A DNA stretch of 5,467 nt from Megamonas sp. UBA1792 (GTDB taxonomy: Bacteria > Bacillota_C > Negativicutes > Selenomonadales > Selenomonadaceae). The stretch lies in the NCBI GenBank assembly GCA_002315155.1, contig DCFY01000050.1, forward strand, positions 16,625-22,091, given 5' to 3'. Position numbers and translations under genes: made by a program. The first letter of the stretch is position 1, and the number at the start of each line of letters is the position of its first letter. Under the pieces are notes generated by a model. It saw only the letters and a program-made list of their open reading frames with translations. It ran no database searches and was not told the DNA's origin. Below, one piece after another: positions 1 to 5,156 of this stretch.

Positions 1-143
1 GGTTTAAGTTTTACCGCTTGTTCAATTACCTGCGATGCATCTGAAGCTTCTCCAACAATCTCAATATCTGATGAAAACGATAATATATATTTCAGTTCGT
101 CCCTAGCTGGCATTTCATCATCTGCTATTAAAATTTTCAGCAC
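1..143 (-). CDS. lytR: LytR/LytT-type response regulator, N-terminal part (truncated by window edge)
   Basis: Only the first 47 codons lie in the window. They read VLKILIADDEMPARDEL and onward, the first strand and helix of a receiver (REC) domain with the acidic pair at D8-D9 that binds Mg2+ for phosphotransfer. The phospho-accepting Asp (expected near residue 54) and the output domain are outside the window. Pairing with a LytS-type kinase makes a C-terminal LytTR DNA-binding domain the likely output, but this is inference. The gene overlaps the kinase gene by about 26 bases, so the two are surely co-transcribed and probably translationally coupled. I chose the GTG at 143 because a long ribosome-binding match (GGGTGGTGAT, 157-148) ends 4 bases before it, leaving about 8 bases from the core. 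The ATG at 149 is an alternative that adds two residues. The family is confident; the exact start is less so. Confidence 0.85.
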   Translation of the reverse strand, partial: MLKILIADDEMPARDELKYILSFSSDIEIVGEASDASQVIEQAVKLK

Positions 144-1839
144 GAACATCACCACCCTTAAAAAGCAATTTTGGTATATGAATTATAACCGTGGTCCCTA
201 TTCCGATCTTGCTGTCCATAGTCAAGCCATAAGGTTCCCCATACTGGCTGCGTAAACGCTCATGTACATTACGAAGACCAATATGTCCTTCCCTTGGAAA
301 TTGAAGTGGATTGCTTTTTTTAATATCAAAACCTATGCCATTATCTTTTAATTCAATCTCAATAAAATCATTTTTTTCATGAATCAAAAGATAAATCATT
401 CCTCCTTCTTCTTTTGGTTTCAAACCATGCTTAATTGCATTTTCTACCAATGGCTGAATCGTTAAAGAAGTAATTAAATAAATAGCCGGATTCAGCTCAA
501 TTTGTTCTTTAAATGCCAATTTATCACCATAGCGGGCTTTTTCAATTGTCAAATAAGCTTTTACTTGATTGAGTTCTTCTTTCAAAGTAATCTCTTTACC
601 TGTTTTATGTAAAGTAAAACGAAATATTTCACTTAATTTAAGCAAAAGTTCCCTTGCTAATATGGGTTTTATCCGCACTAAAGCAATGATAGTATTTAAT
701 GTATTAAATAAAAAATGAGGATTGATCTGTGCCTGCAGGGCTTTCAGCTCTGCCTGTGCCGCCTGTTTAGATTCCCGTTCCAGCTCTGACAACTCTAGTT
801 GTACCGAAAACAGCTGCGCCAGTCCTTTAGCAAAAACAAGATCCGTTTGTTTCATTAAATTACTTGAAGTATAGTACAATTTAAACGTTCCAACAATTTT
901 CCCACTATATTTCAAAGGAACAATAATCGCACTTTTCAAAGTACAGCCTGGATGTTCACAGCCGATTTTCTTTGCCGTAGTAGCAATATAAATTTCACCC
1001 GTTTCAATAACCATAAGGGTTGACTTCGTAAAATGCCTGTTTTCCGTCAAATGGTGCTCTGCTTCAGCTCCAATAAAAGCCAGAACCTTTTCTGTATCCG
1101 TAATAGCGACTGCATGATAACCACTATATTTATAAATAATTTCTGCTACAGCCTCTGCTGATTCCCGATTCATTCCTCGCCTAAAGTACGGTAAGGTCTT
1201 CACCGTAATCCGCAATACCTTTTGCGCCTCAATTGCCCCAACTCTGTTTTGATCATCCATAATCGTTTTTATGATCAACATAAATATAGCCACTCCAACT
1301 GAATTTACCGTAATCATTGGTATTGCAATATTTTCCACAAGTTCTAGAGCTCGCCCATAAGGATGTGCCAATAATAGGATAAGTCCCATTTGCATTACTT
1401 CACCAACAATGCCGGTTATCCAGGCAATCTCCCATGGAACAAGCTGATTAGGATATCTTTTTTTTACTAATCCTGCCAGCAAACCTTCTAACAGACAGGA
1501 AGAAGAACAAGCAATATCTGTAAAGCCACCCAAAAAATAACGATGCACACCGGCAATTAATCCAGCCCCCAAGCCAACAGCCGGACCGCCTACCAGTCCA
1601 GCAGCCATGACTCCGACAACACGGGAATTAGCCAAAGCATCATGAATCGGAATTCCTACATAGGTTTCTCCAATACCTATTAAACCAAAAACCAACGCTA
1701 TCTTAACCTTATCCAGCCGCCCTGCATACCGATAGTTTACCTGACGAAACAACTTTATCTGTGAAAAAATAAATGCCATTGTCGCTACCATGCTCATTCT
1801 GGCAATCATTTGAAACAGCAGCGACTCTTCTTCCCCCAT
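118..1839 (-). CDS. lytS: LytS/BtsS-type membrane sensor histidine kinase
   Basis: Complete 573-residue kinase, a normal length for LytS proteins. Residues ~1-192 are hydrophobic with several membrane spans and carry the 5TM-5TMR_LYT signature (NSR at 71-73, GGP at 84-86, GAGLIAGVHRY at 91-101). A GAF-like domain follows at ~210-350, then a His_kinase region with phospho-acceptor H375 in QINPHFLFN, and a HATPase domain with N-box N467 (PLVENAIKHG), DNGIGF at 499-504 and EGHIGLRN at 517-524. It is predicted to sit in the inner membrane and phosphorylate the regulator encoded just downstream. Known relatives (E. coli BtsS, B. subtilis LytS) respond to extracellular pyruvate, and S. aureus LytS acts on lrgAB; the ligand here is unknown. 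The start at 1839 is set by AAGGAGG at 1855-1849, nine bases upstream. An upstream in-frame ATG at 1875 would place that ribosome binding site inside the gene. Two cysteine pairs stand out: C111/C115 in the membrane part and C294/C299 (CEHPGC) in the GAF part. Confidence 0.95.
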   Translation of the reverse strand: MGEEESLLFQMIARMSMVATMAFIFSQIKLFRQVNYRYAGRLDKVKIALVFGLIGIGETYVGIPIHDALANSRVVGVMAAGLVGGPAVGLGAGLIAGVHRYFLGGFTDIACSSSCLLEGLLAGLVKKRYPNQLVPWEIAWITGIVGEVMQMGLILLLAHPYGRALELVENIAIPMITVNSVGVAIFMLIIKTIMDDQNRVGAIEAQKVLRITVKTLPYFRRGMNRESAEAVAEIIYKYSGYHAVAITDTEKVLAFIGAEAEHHLTENRHFTKSTLMVIETGEIYIATTAKKIGCEHPGCTLKSAIIVPLKYSGKIVGTFKLYYTSSNLMKQTDLVFAKGLAQLFSVQLELSELERESKQAAQAELKALQAQINPHFLFNTLNTIIALVRIKPILARELLLKLSEIFRFTLHKTGKEITLKEELNQVKAYLTIEKARYGDKLAFKEQIELNPAIYLITSLTIQPLVENAIKHGLKPKEEGGMIYLLIHEKNDFIEIELKDNGIGFDIKKSNPLQFPREGHIGLRNVHERLRSQYGEPYGLTMDSKIGIGTTVIIHIPKLLFKGGDVRAENFNSR

Positions 1840-1904
1840 GATATCATACCTCCTTATTTTGACACTTCTATACATTCACGACTATACCCTGCTTTTATGC
1901 ATAC

Positions 1905-1914
1905 TATAGCTATA
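1905..1914. promoter_or_regulatory. Palindrome upstream of lytS (possible operator)
   Basis: TATAGCTATA is a perfect 10-base palindrome about 65 bases upstream of the lytS start, set in a stretch rich in GCATA/TATGC/GCTAT repeats (about 1897-1936). It lies where a promoter for lytS would be expected. I could not place a convincing -35/-10 pair with normal spacing there. It could be an operator or simply part of an AT-rich promoter; the evidence is only the symmetry and the location. Confidence 0.2.
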
Positions 1915-1992
1915 GCAAAATCGCTTCGCATAGCATAAGCAACTGTTTTTACTCATTATGATTGCAATCTACTCGTTATTCATTACACTAAA

Positions 1993-2022
1993 AAGGATAT
2001 CTGCCATTTCACAGATATCCTT
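1993..2022 (-). terminator. Intrinsic terminator of the aminotransferase gene
   Basis: A perfect 11-bp inverted repeat (AAGGATATCTG at 1993-2003, CAGATATCCTT at 2012-2022) encloses an 8-base loop. Read on the minus strand it starts 25 bases beyond the aminotransferase stop and ends in a run of five T (1994-1990). On the plus strand there is no comparable T-run. It separates the aminotransferase transcript from the lytS operon. Confidence 0.88.
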
Positions 2023-2047
2023 CTTGATACAACACAAAATAAATAAT

Positions 2048-3301
2048 TTATTTATTTTCCTTTGTGAATTCTATTGCCTTTAAAGTTTTTTCTGCTATGC
2101 CATACATTTTCTTTTCCGAAACAGCACAAACAGCAATACGAACGCCAAGCTTTAATGGTACAGCAAAAATAAGATCATCATGCAACTTATTACAGACAGC
2201 TGCCGAATCACTTGCCGGAATCGAGAGAAAGAAACCTGCCTTATAAGGAAGTGCCCTTAATCCGCATTCCTTTGATTCCTTCATAAAGATTGCTGCACGG
2301 TCACGAATCATCTTATAATAGCCATCACGTTCTGTTTCAAATTGATGTAAAAGAACTTTATCCTGCTGAATCTTTGTAAGGACTGTCATTGCACCACGAT
2401 TGATATTCGACCATGTTGCCCGGCCTGTATATTTATTGATGTTTGCAAATTCTGTGATGATTTCCTTGCTGGACGAAACGCCGATCATTGCACCTGTACG
2501 TTGACCATACATCGTATACCCCTTTGACATACTGAATGCAAAAACACTTAGAATATTTTCAGGGAGATTGCTAAACTGCTTCATAAACTTCCGCGTCTCA
2601 TTCTTCTCACCAGCATAATCAATATAAGCAATATCAACAAGTAATATAATCTTTTTTCTACCACCCTTTGCCTGTTCTTTGCAAGCATCAAGAATTTTCA
2701 TCCAATCTTCCTCGGAAAGACTATAACCTGTAGGATTATGTGCTGGTGTATTGATGATAATAAGAAGAGAGTCCTGCTTTGCAAGTGTTTCCTGTACTTT
2801 TGCAGCAAATGATTTGATATTAAAATTATGTTCTTCATCAAAGAGCGAATACGTAGTGAGTTTACGTTTTGCTTCATTACACAAAACATTATATGGTCCC
2901 CAGTACCAGTCAGAAGTAAGTACTTCATCGCCGATTTCTGAATAGTTCCATATTGTATTATGAATCGCACCTGTACCACCTGCAGTCGCAACAGAAGCAA
3001 AATACCCTTCGGGTTTCTGATCAGCAAACGTCAAGTCAATCACTGAATCAAGATATTCTGGCAATCCCGATATTGGTGCATATGCAATGATATCCGTCAT
3101 TGGCATTGCACGGAAAACTTTTTCCATTGTTGGAATACATGCCAGCTTTCCCTGATTATCCATAATAGCACCAATTGTTGCATTCGTTACCTTATCTTTG
3201 CCAAATTCCTGAGCAGCCTTACCTGCTGCCCCGCTAGCACCAAAAATTGCATCATTAAGCATTTTACCAGCTGAATGTGATGCAGCCATATTAATACTCA
3301 T
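2048..3301 (-). CDS. Class I PLP-dependent aminotransferase, probable aspartate (or aromatic) aminotransferase
   Basis: 417 residues from the ATG at 3301, close to the ~400 of the AspC/TyrB group. The enzyme is cytosolic and PLP-dependent and should move an amino group between aspartate (or an aromatic amino acid) and a 2-oxo acid. Aligned by eye to E. coli AspC, the landmarks are present: GGTGA phosphate loop (108-112), Y74, W134, N189 in HNPTG, D223 and Y226 in DIAY, Schiff-base lysine K260 in SMSKGY, R268, and the alpha-carboxylate arginine R388. R294, in RATWSN, falls where AspC has R292, which reads the distal carboxylate; this favours aspartate/glutamate. An in-frame TTG at 3310 is possible, but it lies only 2 bases from GGGGG (3317-3313), whereas the ATG lies 11 away. 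The gene stands between two terminators, directly downstream of lysC. TyrB-like aromatic activity cannot be excluded, so I assign no symbol. Confidence 0.9.
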   Translation of the reverse strand: MSINMAASHSAGKMLNDAIFGASGAAGKAAQEFGKDKVTNATIGAIMDNQGKLACIPTMEKVFRAMPMTDIIAYAPISGLPEYLDSVIDLTFADQKPEGYFASVATAGGTGAIHNTIWNYSEIGDEVLTSDWYWGPYNVLCNEAKRKLTTYSLFDEEHNFNIKSFAAKVQETLAKQDSLLIIINTPAHNPTGYSLSEEDWMKILDACKEQAKGGRKKIILLVDIAYIDYAGEKNETRKFMKQFSNLPENILSVFAFSMSKGYTMYGQRTGAMIGVSSSKEIITEFANINKYTGRATWSNINRGAMTVLTKIQQDKVLLHQFETERDGYYKMIRDRAAIFMKESKECGLRALPYKAGFFLSIPASDSAAVCNKLHDDLIFAVPLKLGVRIAVCAVSEKKMYGIAEKTLKAIEFTKENK

Positions 3302-3375
3302 ATTATCCAAATCCCCCTTAAAATCTTTGCACCTTTTGCATCTCTTTCATTTGAGTTACAATAATATATATTCTT

Positions 3376-3405
3376 TCTATACAGAGTATTTCCTGCAAAA
3401 AGCAA
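3376..3405 (-). promoter_or_regulatory. Candidate promoter of the aminotransferase gene
   Basis: On the minus strand TTGCTT (3405-3400) and TATAGA (3381-3376) are separated by 18 bases, a weak sigma-A-like pair (4/6 at each box). It would start transcription about 70 bases upstream of the ATG. A terminator for the preceding lysC lies immediately upstream, so a promoter must exist between them unless the gene depends on readthrough. Other weak pairings are possible in this AT-rich stretch. Confidence 0.35.
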
Positions 3406-3424
3406 GCATGTATACAGAAATACT
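3385..3424. repeat. Inverted repeat bracketing the candidate -35 of the aminotransferase gene
   Basis: AGTATTTC (3385-3392) and GAAATACT (3417-3424) are perfect 8-bp inverted arms 24 bases apart, extendable by two more pairs (TG/CA) if one base is bulged. The arms lie on either side of the proposed -35 box. This spacing is more like two half-sites or a looped operator than a terminator, and no T-run follows on either strand. Function is unknown. Confidence 0.3.
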
Positions 3425-3428
3425 GAAA

Positions 3429-3464
3429 AAGAATTACCAGTGCATCAACACAGTGGTAATTCTT
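3429..3464 (-). terminator. Intrinsic terminator of lysC
   Basis: AAGAATTACCA (3429-3439) pairs perfectly with TGGTAATTCTT (3454-3464); three further pairs (GTG/CAC) can form inside with a 2-base bulge. On the minus strand it begins 11 bases past the lysC stop codon and runs into five T (3430-3426). It indicates that lysC transcription largely ends before the aminotransferase gene. Confidence 0.85.
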
Positions 3465-3475
3465 AATTTTGTCGA

Positions 3476-3970
3476 TTATCTTATTTTTTCCGGAAAAAAT
3501 TCCTTATGGATTGCATTTACGGCTTCCTTGAGCTGTGATCCCTTTATAAGACATGAAATACTGATTTCAGATGTACTAATAACCTCGATATTAATGCTTG
3601 CCGTTGAAAGCGCACCAAACATCCGTGCCGCGATTCCTGGATTACCAAGCATACCAGCACCAACAATTGATACTTTTGCAACATCCTCTTCGATAAGCAC
3701 AGCAATTGCATTCAATTTATCAGCAACCTGATCAACAATCTGCTTTGCCTGTGAAAGATCGGAACTTGCTACCGTAAAGACCATATCTGTTACATTTTTT
3801 TCGATATTACGTATGCTCTGGACAATCATATCGACATCAACATTTGCTTCTGCTAATGCCGAGAATATTGAATGTGCAATCCCTGGATTATTAGGCACTC
3901 CCAGCACAGCAATTTTAGCTACTTTATCATCATGTGCAACGCCTCTAATTATAAAATCTTTTTCTTCCAT
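3476..3970 (-). CDS. lysC: Aspartokinase beta subunit from an internal in-frame start
   Basis: The ATG for Met248 of aspartokinase is preceded by AAGGGAGGA (3986-3978) with 8 bases of spacing, as good a ribosome binding site as any in the window. It lies in the linker between the kinase domain and the first ACT domain. Translation from here would give 164 residues made only of the two ACT domains. This is the architecture known for B. subtilis aspartokinase II and Corynebacterium LysC, where alpha and beta chains come from one gene by internal initiation and assemble as alpha2beta2. The site and frame are seen directly; that the product is made is inferred from those relatives. Confidence 0.8.
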   Translation of the reverse strand: MEEKDFIIRGVAHDDKVAKIAVLGVPNNPGIAHSIFSALAEANVDVDMIVQSIRNIEKNVTDMVFTVASSDLSQAKQIVDQVADKLNAIAVLIEEDVAKVSIVGAGMLGNPGIAARMFGALSTASINIEVISTSEISISCLIKGSQLKEAVNAIHKEFFPEKIR

Positions 3971-4711
3971 TGTATAATCCTCCCTTATCATCGTTCCTGG
4001 CTTTGTTGTAAACGTAGAACGAACATGTATCGGTATATTAAAATATTTTCCCATTTCTACGGAACGCGGCTGCATGACACCAGCACCAAGACGAGCCATT
4101 TCAAGCATCTCATAATAAGTAATTTCTTTCATTTTGCGTGCATCTTTTACAATACGTGGATCAGCTGAATATACACCATCAACATCCGTAAAGATTTCAC
4201 AGCTATCTGCCTTAAGCGACCCCGCCAATGCAACTGCCGAAGTATCGGAACCACCACGGCCAAGTGTTACAGGATCGCCAAGTTCATCAGATCCCTGGAA
4301 CCCGGCAACGACAACGATATTTCCTGCATCAAGTTCTTTCTGGACACGCGTCGGCTTGATATCGATAATTTTCCCTTTTGTATGTACAGAATTTGTTTTC
4401 ATACCTGCAAGCGGACCCGTAAGCGATATTGCTTTTTGTCCCAGTACTTTAAATGCCATCGTCAAGAGAGCAATTGATACCTGTTCCCCTGTCGTCAGAA
4501 GCATATCCATTTCACGTGTATAACGATAAGGGTCTTTGTCAATCCCCTTGGCTAATGTTATAAGATCATCTGTAGTATTTCCCATAGCAGATACTACCAT
4601 GACAACTTGATCTCCTGGTTTTTTTTCATCAATAATACGTTTTGCTACTGCCTTAATCTTTTCAATGCTGCCGACTGAGCTGCCGCCAAATTTTTTAACT
4701 ATTAGAGCCAT
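3476..4711 (-). CDS. lysC: Aspartokinase (monofunctional, alpha chain)
   Basis: Complete 411-residue aspartate kinase. It phosphorylates L-aspartate to 4-phospho-L-aspartate with ATP, the first step toward diaminopimelate/lysine, threonine, methionine and isoleucine. The N-terminal amino-acid-kinase domain shows KFGGSS (7-12), TTGE (73-76), GRGGSDTSA (151-159) and DVDGVYSADPR (176-186). Two ACT domains follow at ~265-335 and ~345-405, where amino-acid effectors bind (NNPGIA at 274-279; GNPGIA at 356-361). Length and domain order match B. subtilis LysC (~408 residues), not the fused aspartokinase-homoserine dehydrogenase type. The start is supported by AGGGGGA (4727-4721), nine bases upstream. 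A second, internal start gives a separate beta chain (see that entry). The gene has its own promoter and terminator. Which amino acid inhibits it cannot be read from the sequence. Confidence 0.97.
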   Translation of the reverse strand: MALIVKKFGGSSVGSIEKIKAVAKRIIDEKKPGDQVVMVVSAMGNTTDDLITLAKGIDKDPYRYTREMDMLLTTGEQVSIALLTMAFKVLGQKAISLTGPLAGMKTNSVHTKGKIIDIKPTRVQKELDAGNIVVVAGFQGSDELGDPVTLGRGGSDTSAVALAGSLKADSCEIFTDVDGVYSADPRIVKDARKMKEITYYEMLEMARLGAGVMQPRSVEMGKYFNIPIHVRSTFTTKPGTMIREDYTMEEKDFIIRGVAHDDKVAKIAVLGVPNNPGIAHSIFSALAEANVDVDMIVQSIRNIEKNVTDMVFTVASSDLSQAKQIVDQVADKLNAIAVLIEEDVAKVSIVGAGMLGNPGIAARMFGALSTASINIEVISTSEISISCLIKGSQLKEAVNAIHKEFFPEKIR

Positions 4712-4769
4712 GACTCACTCTCCCCCTAAACTAAATAAACAGTATAACACCATTCGGAATTCTGTTTAA

Positions 4770-4806
4770 GTAACACATATTCTTTTTATAAAAAGACATT
4801 TGTTAC
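4770..4806. repeat. Imperfect hairpin/dyad in the lysC leader
   Basis: GTAACA (4770-4775) and TGTTAC (4801-4806) form the outer arms of a 37-base dyad. A mostly paired middle follows, with one mismatch, one wobble and one bulge, and the centre is the 14-base palindrome CTTTTTATAAAAAG (4782-4795). It would lie about 30-65 bases into the predicted lysC mRNA. No T-run follows on either strand, so it is not an obvious terminator. It may be an RNA structure or a protein-binding dyad. Confidence 0.4.
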
Positions 4807-4840
4807 AAAAAAACATTTAAATTATGCTCAATTAGATTAC

Positions 4841-4869
4841 ATTATACAAGATTTTTCTGTTTACGTCTA
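4841..4869 (-). promoter_or_regulatory. Promoter of lysC
   Basis: On the minus strand a consensus -10 TATAAT (4846-4841) is preceded by TAGACG (4869-4864, 4/6 to TTGACA) at exactly 17 bases. Transcription would begin near 4834, giving a leader of about 122 bases. That is too short for a standard lysine riboswitch. Confidence 0.65.
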
Positions 4870-4933
4870 TAATAAAACAATAATATTATTCTTCTTACTT
4901 CAATTAGTCTTATTCAGAACACACAAAAAAATA

Positions 4934-4963
4934 TTGATCTCATATTGAATATCTCCTTATATA
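4934..4963 (+). promoter_or_regulatory. Candidate promoter of the uracil permease gene
   Basis: TTGATC (4934-4939) and TATATA (4958-4963) are spaced by 18 bases, each 4/6 to consensus. An alternative is TATAAG (4999-5004) with a poor -35 TTCTCT (4976-4981) at 17 bases, which would start the RNA about 17 bases before the PyrR hairpin. I cannot decide between them from sequence alone. Confidence 0.35.
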
Positions 4964-5027
4964 TTAATAGACATTTTCTCTTATTTGTGCTACATTTTTA
5001 TAAGGCAAAACCACATCTTAATATTGG

Positions 5028-5058
5028 CCTTTAACTCAACTCTGTGAGGTTGAAAAGG
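5028..5058 (+). promoter_or_regulatory. PyrR-binding hairpin (anti-antiterminator)
   Basis: CCTTT (5028-5032) pairs with AAAGG (5054-5058). After an asymmetric internal loop, CAAC (5037-5040) pairs with GTTG (5049-5052), closing on TCTGTGAG (5041-5048). The segment from 5038 matches the PyrR-binding consensus ARUCCNGNGAGGYU at 12 of 14 positions. The two departures, C5040 and T5041, can still pair with G5049 and G5048. In the known mechanism PyrR with UMP/UTP stabilises this hairpin, which blocks the antiterminator and lets the terminator form. Confidence 0.85.
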
Positions 5059-5102
5059 AAGTTATTGCACATAAACTGTAATAACACCGCTTTTACAATC
5101 TC
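5046..5102 (+). promoter_or_regulatory. Antiterminator of the pyrimidine attenuator
   Basis: GAGGTTG (5046-5052) pairs with CAATCTC (5096-5102, one G-U). With A5095 bulged, AAAAG (5053-5057) then pairs with CTTTT (5090-5094), and an inner 9-bp stem forms from 5061-5069 with 5077-5085. The left arm uses the 3' half of the PyrR hairpin and the right arm uses the 5' arm of the terminator, so the three structures exclude one another as in Bacillus pyr leaders. Confidence 0.8.
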
Positions 5103-5127
5103 TTCGTCTAAAACGCAGAGATTTTTT
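5097..5127 (+). terminator. Attenuator terminator ahead of the uracil permease
   Basis: AATCTCT (5097-5103) pairs with AGAGATT (5117-5123). Inside, after one mismatch (T5104/C5116), CGT (5105-5107) pairs with ACG (5113-5115) over the 5-base loop CTAAA. The stem runs into six T (5122-5127). It lies 30 bases before the permease start and should stop transcription when pyrimidines are plentiful. Confidence 0.88.
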
Positions 5128-5156
5128 AATGCCAAAATAAAAGGAGATATTTTATT

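Larger units (their letters stand above)
4728..5027. other. Divergent lysC / uracil permease intergenic region: no gene seen
   Basis: Very AT-rich spacer between lysC (leftward) and the uracil permease (rightward). It holds the lysC leader dyad and promoter and the weak permease promoter candidates. The stretch 4870-4933 contains nothing I can name. I found no start with a ribosome binding site in front of a plausible small protein on either strand, and no tRNA or recognisable riboswitch. Confidence 0.6.

Noticed and set aside
1840..1875. Extended lytS start at the upstream ATG (1875)
   Set aside because: The strong AAGGAGG lies within this extension and is correctly spaced for the ATG at 1839. 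The extra 12 residues are polar and not family-like.
3302..3310. TTG start for the aminotransferase at 3310
   Set aside because: It is only 2 bases from the GGGGG ribosome binding site. The ATG at 3301 is a better codon with an acceptable 11-base spacing.
3327..3731. Plus-strand open frame opposite the lysC end and spacer
   Set aside because: It has no convincing ribosome binding site, mostly lies antisense to a well-conserved lysC, and its translation has no recognisable character.
4134..4523. Plus-strand open frame opposite the lysC kinase domain
   Set aside because: Ser/Pro/Thr-rich translation typical of the antisense of a conserved gene; the catalytic motifs of lysC on the other strand explain the sequence.
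4770..4806. The lysC leader dyad as an intrinsic terminator
   Set aside because: No T-run follows on either strand, and the outer stem is AT-rich and imperfect.
4762..4812. Leader peptide of 16 codons (starting MFFCNK) before lysC
   Set aside because: It has no ribosome binding site and no run of lysine or threonine codons. It only overlaps the AT-rich dyad.
4712..4834. Lysine riboswitch (L-box) in the lysC leader
   Set aside because: The predicted leader is about 122 bases, shorter than a typical L-box, and I could not find the conserved core segments or a terminator before the ribosome binding site.
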